Shown here piece by piece: positions 16,401 through 24,150 of a stretch of 49,797 bases of DNA. How positions within the stretch are numbered: position 1 is the first letter of the stretch; each line of letters opens with the position of its first letter. The translations under genes and the position numbers were made by a program. The notes beneath the pieces were generated by a model, which ran no database searches, was not told where the DNA came from, and saw only the letters and a list, made by a program, of their open reading frames with translations. Origin of the DNA: a virus; the IMG/VR virus record IMGVR_UViG_3300009163_000052, positions 1-49,797 of that record. The stretch is one strand, 5' to 3'.

Positions 16401-18578
16401 AACACCACCTGTGACTAAATTGCCACCATCTACGTTGCCAGTTACATTGGCATAGCTACCAACCAAGTTACCATTGAATATTGAAGCATTTGAGTTACCA
16501 GTAACAGTAGATGTTGTACCATCCAAGTTACCATTGAATGTAACAGCATTGGCGTTGTTTGTAGCAATAATGTTATTGCCAGCAACGTCACCAACTGTGG
16601 TCAAGTTACCACCACTTACATTACCAGTTGCAGTAACAACGCCACCAGTGATCAAGTTGCCACCATCTACGTTGCCGCTTACATTAGCGTAGGTACCAAC
16701 TAGGTTACCATTGAAAATACTTGCATTACTATTGCCAGTTACTGTTGAACTTGTACCATCTAGGTTGCCGTTAAAGGTAACAGCATTGGCGTTGTTTGTG
16801 GCAATGATATTGTTGCCAGTGACATCACCAACTGTGGTCAAGTTACCACCGCTTACGTTGCCTGTGGCATCAATAAGACCTGTTGTTGTCAAGTTACCAC
16901 CGCTCACGTTGCCAATGGCACTAACTGTACCGTTGGCACTAACGTTACCGCTGGCAGATAAGTCAACAACACCAAAAGTACCTGTTACATTCAGGTTACC
17001 AATGTTGGCTGTACCAGTGACATTAGCGTTGGTGGCTTCTAGGTTACCGTTAAAGGTAACAGCATTGGCACTGCCTGAACTAACAATGTATCCAGTGCTG
17101 ATGTTGCCAGCACTGATGTTGCCAGTGGCGCTGACGTCAAGTGTTGTACCGTCGTAGCCCAGGTTACCAGAAGTAACAAGACCCGATGTTGTTGTATAAA
17201 GAACTTTGTCTTGATTAATAGCAGTGACTTGTAAGTTGGCAGTGCTAACTTTGTCACCAGCTGACAAGTTGTTGGCTGATACATTGCCAGTGACAGTCAA
17301 CAGTGTGCCACTGAATGTCAAGTTTGCGCTGTCTACCAATGCGCCGGCACTGCCAGCCAATAGTACACGGTCTTGTGTTAAGTTTGATGCCTTAAGGTTA
17401 GCAGAACTGATGTCTCCGCTGGCTTCTAAGTCCACAGTACCAAGTTTAGTACCGTTGAATGTCAAGTTTGCGCTGTCAACTAATTCGCCGCTTGTGCTGG
17501 CGTAGGTAACACGTCCACTTGTTAGTGCTGTTACAAAAGCATTGCCAATGTTGGCTGTTGCAAAACTGGCATTGGCAGTTGTAGTAGCGCCAATGATTAC
17601 ATTGTCCATTGCGCCGCCAGTGATCTTAACGTTAGAAGCAACAACTTGACCTGTGCCATTTGGAGTCAGTTCAATGTTGCCGTTGGCATCAATACTGCCA
17701 ATTGTGTTATTGGCCAGGCTGATGTTGCCAATGTTGGCTGTACCGTTGAGTACCAGTGCATTGGTTGTGCCATTGAATGTAAATTCGCCGTCTGTGGTAA
17801 ACTTGCCGTTGGCATCAACAACAATAACGCTGTTGGCGGATAGACCAGTTACAGACAAGTTTGAAATCTTTGTTAGACCTGCGCCATTTGGACTGATGTT
17901 GATGTTGCCATCAGTGTCTGTGCTACTGAGTGTGTTGAGTGCTAGCTTTAGGTTGCCGCCTTGCACACTTTTGGCGTAGAAATCACCAGTGGCTGGATCA
18001 AAGGTCAAGAAAGTAGTGGTAGAGAGGTACCCGCCAGCACCAGTATAAGGAAGGCGATCAGCAGTCAAACTACTGACAGTTAAATTGGTGGCAATTACGT
18101 TGCCACTTGCGGCTGTTAGGTTTAAGTCGTCGCCAGTGCTGGTAACTGAGTTACCAGTCATAGACAAGTTGCCAGCTTTAAATTCGCCAGCTTTGAATGT
18201 AGTATAACCGCTGTTGTTGATGCTGCCTGTGCTGCCTGTTGTGGCAGTGGTGCTGAAAACTGCAAATTCGTTGTTTGCTTCGTTCCAAACAATTGCTTGC
18301 TTGATGGCGTTGCCACGATTGATCAAGAAACCAACGTCGTTGCTTGGGCTACCAGATAAGCCCGATGCAAGGAGAGTCAGCGGATCAGCAACAGTGGTGT
18401 TGGTACTGTCAACGACAGTGGTGTTTCCTGTGACAGTTAGGTTACCCTGAACAGTCAAGTTAGACGCATAAACTAGGTCTGATGAAAGTTGACCACCGGT
18501 GATGGTGGTATCTGCAATCTTTGCATAGGTGATCGCTTTGTCAGTGATCTGATTATTTTTAATTCTGGTAACAGCCAT
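10449..18578 (-). CDS. giant repeat-rich tail fibre protein (2709 residues)
   Basis: A fibre protein of 2709 residues, the largest gene here. It starts MAVTRIKNNQITDKAITYAKI, a common virion-attachment start in aquatic T4-like fibres. Residues 60-110 and about 1206-1263 carry the D-x-G-x-x-x-R-G ... W-x-E module. Two tandem arrays follow from N to C terminus: five 79-residue units (near 15.73-16.87 kb) and five and a half 100-residue units (near 12.7-14.4 kb). The C-terminus has three distinct modules: a GDRPISP-x-x-G-x-x-RFN stretch (about 2431), a VNGVMQIP ... ITFTE-like beta module (about 2498) and an AKYVIQV ... VIHDGTTAYL end module (2619-2709). It most likely forms a long trimeric shaft with a C-terminal receptor-contact region; that function is inference. 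Confidence 0.8.
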   Translation of the reverse strand: MAVTRIKNNQITDKAITYAKIADTTITGGQLSSDLVYASNLTVQGNLTVTGNTTVVDSTNTTVADPLTLLASGLSGSPSNDVGFLINRGNAIKQAIVWNEANNEFAVFSTTATTGSTGSINNSGYTTFKAGEFKAGNLSMTGNSVTSTGDDLNLTAASGNVIATNLTVSSLTADRLPYTGAGGYLSTTTFLTFDPATGDFYAKSVQGGNLKLALNTLSSTDTDGNINISPNGAGLTKISNLSVTGLSANSVIVVDANGKFTTDGEFTFNGTTNALVLNGTANIGNISLANNTIGSIDANGNIELTPNGTGQVVASNVKITGGAMDNVIIGATTTANASFATANIGNAFVTALTSGRVTYASTSGELVDSANLTFNGTKLGTVDLEASGDISSANLKASNLTQDRVLLAGSAGALVDSANLTFSGTLLTVTGNVSANNLSAGDKVSTANLQVTAINQDKVLYTTTSGLVTSGNLGYDGTTLDVSATGNISAGNISTGYIVSSGSANAVTFNGNLEATNANVTGTANIGNLNVTGTFGVVDLSASGNVSANGTVSAIGNVSGGNLTTTGLIDATGNVSGGNLTTVGDVTGNNIIATNNANAVTFNGNLDGTSSTVTGNSNASIFNGNLVGTYANVSGNVDGGNLITGGVVTATGNVSGGNLTTVGDVAGNNIIATNNANAVTFNGNLDGTTSTVTGNSNASIFNGNLVGSYANVTGNVDGGNLVTGGVVTATGNVSGGNLTTVGDVAGNNIIATNNANAVTFNGNLDGTTSTVTGNSNASIFNGNLVGSYANVTGNVDGGNLITGGVVTATGNVSGGNLTTVGDVAGNNIIATNNANATTFNGNLDGTTSTVTGNSNASIFNGNLVGSYANVTGNVDGGNLITGGIVSATGNVSGGNLTTLGEVAGNNAVFSTTANAATFNGNLDGNNSTVTGNSNAAIFNGNLVGSYANVTGNLDAGNASVTSLLTAGNANVSGNLDAGNANVTGLSTAGNANVTGLITAGNATVSSLTSGRVVLAGTSGALVDSANLTFNGTALTVTGEVVASNANIASITITADTITNSVLDADLKFDTTGNGNINFNGLTVGNVADPTSQQDVVTVAYLESQLTSAITTISQGDSSVVVADSGTGNIITTVDGNVVSTADAAGTTFYGNATVDNVNISGNTITTLAGDLNLDSLSGIIKANGDVQITGNLQIGGVQTIVDTTTVAIVDPVINLGTGANSAVLTTDDGYDRGLELHYYHSAGGAKQAALIMDNSDDKLYFYKDATVAAGAYSGTLGNVIVAGFEGNSIAIDGNASVGNITATDSVSGNNIVATNNSNASVFNGNTMEIALTANVTGNLAAGNISTAGDASVTGTLTAGNIKASALTSGRVTFAGTDGLLSDSQGLAYDLATSTLSTSNANLSGTVSAANITDSALTSGRVTFAGAAGLLSDDADLTFDTVANELTVTNANVTGNLIVGGTLDLGLTSTYVQFGGAGGEIAEDSAFTFNSATSELAVGNANVSGSIVAGNITDSALTSGRVTFAGTAGLLSDDADLTFDTATNTLTVVNANITGNLEVGGTLDLGLTTGYVQFGGATGEFAEDSAFTFDTAGKELGVGNANVTGTLVAAHIKDSALTSTRVVFSTTGGELTDEAGFEYDSVTDTLTVANANVTGNLEVGGTLDLGLTASYVQFGGATGEFAEDSTFTFDTAGKVLGVGNANVSGSIVAGNITDSALTSGRVVFSTTAGLLTDDLGFEYDTVTDTLAVTNANLSGNLQVDGTLNLDLTIGYVAFGGASGEFAEDAAFVFDTAGEVLTVGNANVSGSLVAGNITDSALTSGRVTFAGTAGLLSDDAGFEYDTVTDTLTVVNANITGNLELSGTLDLGITTGYVVFGGASGEVAEDSAFTFDTAGKELGVGNANVTGTLVAAHIKDSALTSGRVVFSTTSGELTDEAGFEYDNATDTLSVVTANASGQINANTLSVTNNANVGNLGTGGFITATGNIEGGNLTTVGVANVTGNITGGNLITAGFANVTGNITAGNISSSGDSNAVGFYGTTANLTGNLGASHVFANVEGSTGTFTSLTAGEMVFADTGGLLESDANLTYNVSTSALALSGSANITGTIDVSSTATVGSLIVDDLSQYSVLVAGINGQVFDPVNFTYNDANSTVTVNGNINVGNLQLRDSTLSSTNLNGNIEITPDGTGKTVIKNAVLSGFTGSRVLVTSSAGEATVDEDLTWDSTTNILSANGSANIAGNLTVANIKVSNNDVESVGGNINITPNGTNATVVTNFVSSNVEITGGNINSTAIGATTASTGAFTDLSASGNANLGNTFVSTLTAGRVTYAGASGQLVDDADFTFDGSDLTVAGNIYVGNLLISGNDITAQTGGEVTVNTAGSNIDFTVSGSADASLFHVNGGQNNIGINTNTPNTEAKLHIVSTNSIIIPIGADGDRPISPVAGMMRFNSTQNSYEGYNGTAWQSFSSASTVITSETFNGDGSAVEFTLGQELTTAAAIVAVNGVMQIPTTAYSISGVTLTFTEAPASGDVIEVRQIATTSTVNVTLQSPNGFDLVEATNSGITIYSGTASAAARWTVGTNGHFVPAVDNALDFGAVGNAVRNITYSGALVHSKTAATVGTTITTIDTFTAATYRTAKYVIQVTNQGGTAFDAMEALVIHDGTTAYLTVSNHIFTGSELGTLSVDLTSGSVVLKYTGVGPANVVKLGKSYITV
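12700..14390 (-). repeat. exact 300-bp tandem repeats in the giant fibre gene
   Basis: Five full units and one partial. The same coding landmark (Y-V-x-F-GG) recurs at about 12961, 13261, 13561, 13861 and 14161, exactly 300 bases apart. The 100-residue unit runs GNANVSGSIVAGNITDSALT ... SDDADLTFDT ... GGTLDLGLTT ... AEDSAFTFDTAGK. Codons have diverged more than residues, suggesting selection on the protein unit. Confidence 0.9.
15730..16870 (-). repeat. 237-bp tandem repeats in the giant fibre gene
   Basis: Five units of 79 codons encoding TGNVSGGNLTTVGDVAGNN ... FNGNLDGTTSTVTGNSNASI ... GNVDGGNLITGG. The landmark FNGNLVG recurs every 237 bases (about 15758, 15995, 16232, 16469, 16706). DNA identity is high, more so than in the 300-bp array, so this array looks younger. 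Confidence 0.9.
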
Positions 18579-18605
18579 GGTAACATCCTCATTTGGTTAT
18601 ATAGA

Positions 18606-18613
18606 GTATTTAG
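18606..18613 (-). promoter_or_regulatory. late-promoter-like octamer CTAAATAC before the giant fibre gene
   Basis: On the minus strand this reads GGCTAAATACTCTATATAACC, 28 bases before the start codon. It is identical over 11 bases to the octamer region before the sheath gene. Confidence 0.5.
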
Positions 18614-18615
18614 CC

Positions 18616-18641
18616 AAAAGGACATTATTGGGGCTGTGTCC
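18616..18641 (-). terminator. weak terminator-like hairpin after the 475-residue fibre gene
   Basis: A 5-bp stem, GGACA/TGTCC (18620-18624 with 18637-18641), and a 12-base loop, followed on the minus strand by TTTT. It lies about 20 bases after the stop at 18660 and is weaker than the other terminators here. Confidence 0.35.
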
Positions 18642-18659
18642 AAGAATTTTGAGGTTTGA

Positions 18660-20087
18660 TTAAACTAGATAGAGTTTAAGCACTTTTACAAGGTTTCCGC
18701 TGTTAAACCCTGTAAAATAAAACGAGACATTACTGGCCGAGATGTTGGCAGTAACTTCGCCGAGATCGCTGGTTGAGCTAATAGTACTTATAGCAATAGA
18801 ACAATTTGTGGTGTTTTGTACAAAATTTGTGTCAAACATTGTTGCTTCGCCGCCCAAGGTGGCCTGTATCAGTAGCTTGCCGCTGGTATATTGAGTGACC
18901 GGGAATGTTAAAATTGCCACTGGACTAGTGCCAACGCTGGTGCCTGCACCTTGACTGACCACAGTGTCCACACTGGTTGACCCAGTGGCGCTGATTGTAA
19001 TATCGCCTGTGGTTGCTGTGATGTCAATGCCAGCACCTGCTGTGATACTGGTAACAGAACCGCTAGAAATAGAAGTTACTGTAAAGATCTTGATCATTAT
19101 AATGTCGGTGGTCTGCGGGATCTCAGTAAACGTGATCTCATCAGCACTAATGTTAAATGCCAGACCTGGAATCTGTGTGACACCGTTGATGGCCACAACA
19201 CAACCATCGTTGGTTGTTGTTGAATTTAGCGTGAACGTAGTGGTCAACCCATCGGGAGTAATGACCTGAGTGGCAATGTTGGTGGCCAATTCTGCTGCCG
19301 ACATCCATTGGGCGCCGTCCCAGTATTCCAACTTAGTTGAATCTGTGTTGAAACGAAGTGTCCCAGTGGCTGGGCTAACCGGTCTATCGCCAGCGTTGCC
19401 AACAGGAACAATAAAACCATTGGTGGCATCAATCTTAAAGATTCCCGAGCCAGTTGTATCAATGGTGATGTTAGCACCAGTGTTGACAGTGCTGATGGTT
19501 GTATCAACCACTGTTAAATTAGCAATGTTGGCATCTTGACCCGGTGCTGATCCTACGCCAAATTGTCCTGTGTACCGTGCGCCTGAAACAAAGATGCTCT
19601 TGCCAGTAAAGGTTTGGCTGGGTAAATTGTCACCAATAAAGTGCAATACACCGCTTTGATAGTCAAAGAACCATTCGTCGCTGTTGCCTGCACCTGCTTG
19701 AAATAGCTGTGTGCCCGTGGTCTGTGCGGTGGTGCTGCCTGTTGTATCTAAGTAGACTTTAACTAGATAGGTACTGCCAAACTCCACAGGAATCCAGTCA
19801 GTTGAACTTGTTTTCCAGGTACGATTTGCTGTGGCTGTGATGTCAGGAGTACATTCAATTGTGTTACTCAAAGAGTCTTTGTAAACTGTTACCTGTGCAG
19901 AACTACTACTTGGTATAACAGCCGGGATACTTGAGCTTTCTTGCCATACTTTGTCGCCGCGAAGCATCAACGGGCTGGCAATACTTTCATTGAAGGCCAG
20001 TTTATTGGCAGGCGTGTCTGTTTTGGTCAGACCGTAGCCCAACTTCTTCCACAAATAGTCAACCTGTTGATTGGTGCTTATTGTCAT
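18660..20087 (-). CDS. tail fibre/adhesin protein (475 residues)
   Basis: A beta-rich structural protein. The N-terminus (MTISTNQQVDYLWKKLGYGLTKTDT) is helical and specific, followed by an N-terminal domain with LHFIGDNLPSQTFTGKSIFVSG (about 150-175). Around 234 lies the GDRPVSP-x-TG-LRFN module, then at 276-335 the VAINGVTQIP ... ITFTEIPQ module, and at 395-475 a divergent copy of the YTSGKLLIQA ... VKVLKLYLV end module. All three are shared, in the same order, with the C-terminus of the 2709-residue protein, so the two genes are related by duplication or module exchange. The start overlaps the stop of the preceding 1140-residue gene by four bases (ATGA), implying coupled translation. Confidence 0.75.
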   Translation of the reverse strand: MTISTNQQVDYLWKKLGYGLTKTDTPANKLAFNESIASPLMLRGDKVWQESSSIPAVIPSSSSAQVTVYKDSLSNTIECTPDITATANRTWKTSSTDWIPVEFGSTYLVKVYLDTTGSTTAQTTGTQLFQAGAGNSDEWFFDYQSGVLHFIGDNLPSQTFTGKSIFVSGARYTGQFGVGSAPGQDANIANLTVVDTTISTVNTGANITIDTTGSGIFKIDATNGFIVPVGNAGDRPVSPATGTLRFNTDSTKLEYWDGAQWMSAAELATNIATQVITPDGLTTTFTLNSTTTNDGCVVAINGVTQIPGLAFNISADEITFTEIPQTTDIIMIKIFTVTSISSGSVTSITAGAGIDITATTGDITISATGSTSVDTVVSQGAGTSVGTSPVAILTFPVTQYTSGKLLIQATLGGEATMFDTNFVQNTTNCSIAISTISSTSDLGEVTANISASNVSFYFTGFNSGNLVKVLKLYLV

Positions 20088-23000
20088 GGTCCAATACTCA
20101 AGCTGGTTAAACTATCGCCTGCAGCCAGTGCAATAGTGATAAGAATGTTGTTGCCATAGGCATTACTAGCGTTTTCGCTGCCTAGTGTTAGCTTGCAGGC
20201 TTTGTTTGTTTGTGTGCTACCAGTAATAACTTTATTTGATGCATCAAAGGCACAGCCATTACTGCCGTTGCCACCTGAACCAGTGTTTACGCCAGGTACA
20301 CCAGCACCTGCATATTGAACTGTAGCATCTAGCCAGCCGTTCAACGAACTGGCTGCGTCAATTGCTGTTCCAGGGGCCGCAATCCATAGGCCAGAGATCT
20401 TGCCCGAATAGGTAACAACAAAGTTAGACATAACAGTTCTGCGGAAAGCCATACGGAAATACTGAGTGCCACCACGTCCTGTGCTTAGATCTGGGCCAAC
20501 TGGCAGGTATCCAGAACTTAAATTAGTCTGGAAGTGCTGTAGTGTACCAAATCGTACAATAGCTTCTGCTGTTCCAGCAACAACTCTGCTGCCTGTACCC
20601 CAGGCATTGCCTGTGTAATAGTTGGTGCTACTGCTGAACACAGGAGTAGCGCCTGATAACCCTGTGTAAATTCTAACGCCGTTGTCAGTAAAGACTGAAC
20701 CAAGACTTGCGCTTACTGGGATAGCTGTTTCACTAAAGCCAGTTAGACTGTTTTGTACTTGGATGATAGTTGGGAATATAACCGAAGTACTAATTCCGTT
20801 AAGATTTTGTAATGTAGCCGCCACTTTGCCTGCGCTGTTTACTGCGCCAGATACGCTGACCGTAACGTTACCTAACGTATAACTGTTGGACGATGTGTTA
20901 CCTGTGTTTGCCTTTGGTATGCCACTGCTTAGATATGTAGTGGCTCCGTCAATGTTGCTGTAGGTTTTATTTTGGCTACTGCTGATTACGTTGCCAGTGC
21001 CTTCCATAACGGTGCTAGCCGCAACTACAAACGGACTTGAACTGCTTAGGTAGCACTGTCCAATCCAATTATAAGCCTTAACGCCCTCTAACTGTACAAC
21101 ACCACCTGTGTTATAATAAGGAATACCGCTGACATAACGCTGTGTACCTGCTGTGTTCTCTGATACTGTTGCTGTGCTGATGTCCAGGGTTGGCACAAGA
21201 GTCACTGAGTCCTTGACAAACCCTGCCACTGTGCTGTTACCGCTGGTAGAATGTGATAATTTGTAATCGTTGTATCCATAAGATACTGTACTATTAGATT
21301 TACTAACAGAAGCAGTAAAGACTCTGTAGAAATTGCTAGGATAAGTTGATGCATTAACAGCATGAGCATCTCTGCTGTTGGCCACAACTAAACTTGTGTA
21401 TGTTCCTGCGGCATTGGCTGTAGAGAACGTAACGTTTCCACTGGCAGCACCGTTGACATAGGCGGTGAGTGTGCCGGATAAACCGTTGTATACATCTGTT
21501 AGTGAGCCTGTTGAGATTGGATCTGTTGTGGTAAATCGTGTAACTGAATTGCCGCCTGCTGGTACGTTAGCAGAAGTATTATCTGTGGCATTGGCTGCAA
21601 TGAGTGCAGTAATTCCGCCCGAGATTGATAATGTTTTTGTACTCAGTGCTGCTGGCGCACTAGGAACACTGTTAATAGTAATGTAACTTGTTCTTGTCAG
21701 TGTGTTGTCTGATGCACTGGTACTTCTTGAATTGCTGTAGGCCAACAGACTAACTGTTTTACTGCCGGTTGCGCTGTAAGAATGTGTAATATTGCCGCCA
21801 GTTGGACCACCTGGATCTGCACTGGCTAAGTTGCCAGAATCTGTAGCATCTCCCCAGGTAAACTTAAAGACGTCAGCATTTATGCTGGTATCCTGGAAGG
21901 TAAACACTGAGCGGTCGTTGCCAAGATAGTCAGTGAAGATGTATCCAGACTGAGCAGTATCGCCTGTTCTGTCACTTGTGGTCACTGCGCTGCCAGTGAA
22001 TCTTGCTGTTGGTGCAGGGTATACAGTGATTGCAGTGGTTGACGAACTAAACGGACTTGACCCATGACCATTGTATACTTTCAACTGAGCATTGTAGGAC
22101 TGCTGTACTGTTTCAGTTGACAGTGCATAGGTATGAGTAATTGTCTGGCTGGTATCTCCAGCAGTGCCGGATCCAACGTTCACAGAAGTTGTGGTACCAT
22201 CACCCCAGATCCATTGATAATAGTTGCCAGCGCCAAAGTTAGCGGTACTGCCTGGTGCTGTAATGGTATTATTGGTAAAAGTAACAGTAAGTCCGTTGTT
22301 GCCTGCTGTTACGTTGGCACTGAATAATGGTGTATGGGTGCTGTAGACTTTGACTGTCTGGCCAGCACTGGTAATAGTTTGGCTGTTGGTGCTACTGTGA
22401 GCATCCAGGGTAATAGTATAACGACTGTCGCCACTGCCGTTGGTGTAGGTATGCGATTTTGCACCACTGCCCGCGCCGCCTGCTACACTGTTAGAAGATA
22501 TAGTGTCGCTGTTGCCGTCGCCCCAGTGGATCACATAATCTGTAGCATACAGGCTGGTGTTTGTTAGACTTACTGTTGTTCCCGAATCCAATGATGTTTT
22601 GTTTAGAGTAAAACTTGGAATTGGTGTAGGTGTTGCAATTGCAATATAATCAGGCTTTGTAACTGTCGCGCTATTGCCTGGGCTTACGCCGGCGCTGTTG
22701 CTAGCTGTTAGTCCAACGCTAAACAATCCACCATCTACTTCTGTAAATCTCACTGTGGTATTGGCTGTAGCTACATTACCAGAAATATAAGTGATATTAG
22801 CTGAGCCAAAGTCCCAGAGGTATGTATTTGGGTTGCCAACTTTACTGCTGGTAAATGCCACTGTCAGTGGGCTGTTGCCGCTGACAATGTTTGCTGTGAA
22901 GTCTACACTGTTTACAAAAGTGTTATTGTAGACATTTAATACCACGGTGTTTAAGTCATCAATGGCATCTGTTACAAAGGTGCCAGTGGTCCACTCTCGG

Positions 23001-23506
23001 TAGGCTGCATTGGTTACTAGGCTGCTGTCAACTGGTGTACCTAAAGTAATTGCGTTGCCAAGTAGACCAACGTTGGCGCTTAGTGTGCCAAGATTTTGCC
23101 AGCTTACATTATTGTTGCCGTCTGACGTTAATACATAATCAGGGTTGCTGCCGTCTATTCTGACATTGGCTGGATCACCAAAATTAACTTCCGTTGAGTT
23201 TGAAAAATCAACAGTGCCACCGGTTGAGGTAAAAGAGTTAGCTGATACAACATTCGAATTACTAATATTGCCAGTGTTGACATCAATGTTGTCGGCGTAG
23301 ACAACATTGGCAGTTAGGTTGCCAGAGATGGCAGCATCACCAGTTACGTCAAATTCTACTGTGGGGTTTAGTGTATTGACGCCAACACGTCGATTGGTTA
23401 CATCAAAGACCACTAGGTTACCGTCAATCTTCAGGTCAATGCCGTCACGAACAAGGTTATTGCTCAGTGACTGACCGTAGACTCTTCCTAGATTTGATGC
23501 TGACAT
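20084..23506 (-). CDS. virion adhesin with PKD-like domains (1140 residues)
   Basis: An N-terminal fibre-type segment (MSASNLGRVYGQSL ... RVGVNTLNPTVEFDVTGDA) leads into four PKD-like immunoglobulin-fold repeats at roughly residues 202-290, 295-375, 389-495 and 495-608. Each carries the family's aromatic-D/G-DG or YLWDFG strand (YLWDFGS, IHWGDGNSD, WIWGDGTTT, FTWGDATDS) and a following H-x-Y or equivalent strand. The C-terminal 500 residues are beta-rich and end with SGKISGLWIAAPGT ... ASNAYGNNILITIALAAGDS. PKD domains usually mediate protein or glycan contact, so a host-surface adhesin is likely. A late-promoter-like octamer precedes it, and the gene is coupled by ATGA to the 475-residue fibre gene. 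Confidence 0.75.
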   Translation of the reverse strand: MSASNLGRVYGQSLSNNLVRDGIDLKIDGNLVVFDVTNRRVGVNTLNPTVEFDVTGDAAISGNLTANVVYADNIDVNTGNISNSNVVSANSFTSTGGTVDFSNSTEVNFGDPANVRIDGSNPDYVLTSDGNNNVSWQNLGTLSANVGLLGNAITLGTPVDSSLVTNAAYREWTTGTFVTDAIDDLNTVVLNVYNNTFVNSVDFTANIVSGNSPLTVAFTSSKVGNPNTYLWDFGSANITYISGNVATANTTVRFTEVDGGLFSVGLTASNSAGVSPGNSATVTKPDYIAIATPTPIPSFTLNKTSLDSGTTVSLTNTSLYATDYVIHWGDGNSDTISSNSVAGGAGSGAKSHTYTNGSGDSRYTITLDAHSSTNSQTITSAGQTVKVYSTHTPLFSANVTAGNNGLTVTFTNNTITAPGSTANFGAGNYYQWIWGDGTTTSVNVGSGTAGDTSQTITHTYALSTETVQQSYNAQLKVYNGHGSSPFSSSTTAITVYPAPTARFTGSAVTTSDRTGDTAQSGYIFTDYLGNDRSVFTFQDTSINADVFKFTWGDATDSGNLASADPGGPTGGNITHSYSATGSKTVSLLAYSNSRSTSASDNTLTRTSYITINSVPSAPAALSTKTLSISGGITALIAANATDNTSANVPAGGNSVTRFTTTDPISTGSLTDVYNGLSGTLTAYVNGAASGNVTFSTANAAGTYTSLVVANSRDAHAVNASTYPSNFYRVFTASVSKSNSTVSYGYNDYKLSHSTSGNSTVAGFVKDSVTLVPTLDISTATVSENTAGTQRYVSGIPYYNTGGVVQLEGVKAYNWIGQCYLSSSSPFVVAASTVMEGTGNVISSSQNKTYSNIDGATTYLSSGIPKANTGNTSSNSYTLGNVTVSVSGAVNSAGKVAATLQNLNGISTSVIFPTIIQVQNSLTGFSETAIPVSASLGSVFTDNGVRIYTGLSGATPVFSSSTNYYTGNAWGTGSRVVAGTAEAIVRFGTLQHFQTNLSSGYLPVGPDLSTGRGGTQYFRMAFRRTVMSNFVVTYSGKISGLWIAAPGTAIDAASSLNGWLDATVQYAGAGVPGVNTGSGGNGSNGCAFDASNKVITGSTQTNKACKLTLGSENASNAYGNNILITIALAAGDSLTSLSIGP

Positions 23507-23525
23507 TCTAAATCCCCAATGTTAA

Positions 23526-23533
23526 CTATTTAG
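23526..23533 (-). promoter_or_regulatory. late-promoter-like octamer CTAAATAG before the PKD adhesin
   Basis: On the minus strand this reads AACTAAATAGTT, 20 bases before the start codon. The flanks are palindromic (AACTATTTAGTT), so the signal would be recognisable on either strand. Confidence 0.45.
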
Positions 23534-23544
23534 TTGAGGACAAA

Positions 23545-23832
23545 TCAGCTAGCTTGCGTCGAGTTTTCGCCTGAAATTAATACAATACGTAGGCTATTTC
23601 CGGGTGCTTGACCAAAAGTGATTGTCTCTGTAACTGCATCTATTTCATAATCTTGTAAAGGTTCTTGATAGATACCACCTACAAAAACTTTAATGTCTGC
23701 TTCGTATTGGTATCCCTGCGGTAATGTAAATGCAGGGGTAAATGAGCTCAAGGCAAAGGCAGAATCTACCCCGTTAGCTGAGCCCACACTTTTGGCAATT
23801 GTTGCCTGTGTTCTTTTAACAAGTCGTCCCAT
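23545..23832 (-). CDS. small structural protein with the ING/VGG-Q-x-P beta module
   Basis: A 95-residue protein made of one short N-terminal helix plus a single copy of the beta module found in the larger fibres: IKVFVGGIYQEPLQDYEIDA ... ITFGQAPGNSLRIVLISG, compared with VNGVMQIP...ITFTEAP in the 2709-residue protein. Its start overlaps the stop of the upstream gene by one base (TAATG), so translation is coupled. It is possibly a fibre-joint or collar piece; I do not recognise it as a named protein. Confidence 0.65.
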   Translation of the reverse strand: MGRLVKRTQATIAKSVGSANGVDSAFALSSFTPAFTLPQGYQYEADIKVFVGGIYQEPLQDYEIDAVTETITFGQAPGNSLRIVLISGENSTQAS

Positions 23833-24140
23833 TAGATACTCACGTAACTTACTGTTACTGTAGTTACAGATCCTGTGTCGTCCTTGGCTCGCAAGCTGTC
23901 ACCGTTCTGAAGAATTAACTTTTCCATATCAATGATATAGGTATCCTTGGCAGCAATTGCAACTTCTTTGTAAACCTGGTTGCTTGCACTAGGCGAACCG
24001 CCACTTGGTACTACGCACAAGTCAAACTTTACAATGCCTGATGAAGTATTGCAAAGATAAATGACAGTAGTAGCAGAGTCACCAGTGGAAGTGTAAACTG
24101 CGCTGTACGATGTTGTTAATGTTGTGTTCTGGATTGCCAT
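23832..24140 (-). CDS. small structural protein (102 residues), fibre operon
   Basis: A beta-strand-rich, soluble protein: TTLTTSYSAVYTS ... TTVIYLCNTSSGIVKFDLCVVPSGG ... KDTYIIDMEKLILQNGDSLRAK. The pattern of short strands with a DTYIID-x-x-K-L-x-L-x-x-GD turn is typical of small phage virion decoration or fibre-attachment proteins that I cannot name. It is linked by TAATG to the next gene and starts 11 bases after the 215-residue gene's stop. Shine-Dalgarno GAGAAAG precedes the ATG. Confidence 0.65.
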   Translation of the reverse strand: MAIQNTTLTTSYSAVYTSTGDSATTVIYLCNTSSGIVKFDLCVVPSGGSPSASNQVYKEVAIAAKDTYIIDMEKLILQNGDSLRAKDDTGSVTTVTVSYVSI

Positions 24141-24150
24141 AGTTTCTTTC

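Noticed and set aside
7900-16870. CRISPR array
   Set aside because: Periodic repeats here are coding, in frame, 141-300 bp long, with no spacer-repeat structure and no cas genes.
7466-18450. Many long plus-strand open frames opposite the fibre genes (valine/proline/leucine-rich)
   Set aside because: They mirror the repetitive Thr/Asn/Gly/Ala codons of the minus-strand fibre genes, have no ribosome sites in sensible places, and repeat with the same 237- and 300-base period. They are antisense shadows.
18964-22567. Further plus-strand frames opposite the 475- and 1140-residue genes
   Set aside because: Low-complexity translations with no domain and full overlap with well-supported genes.
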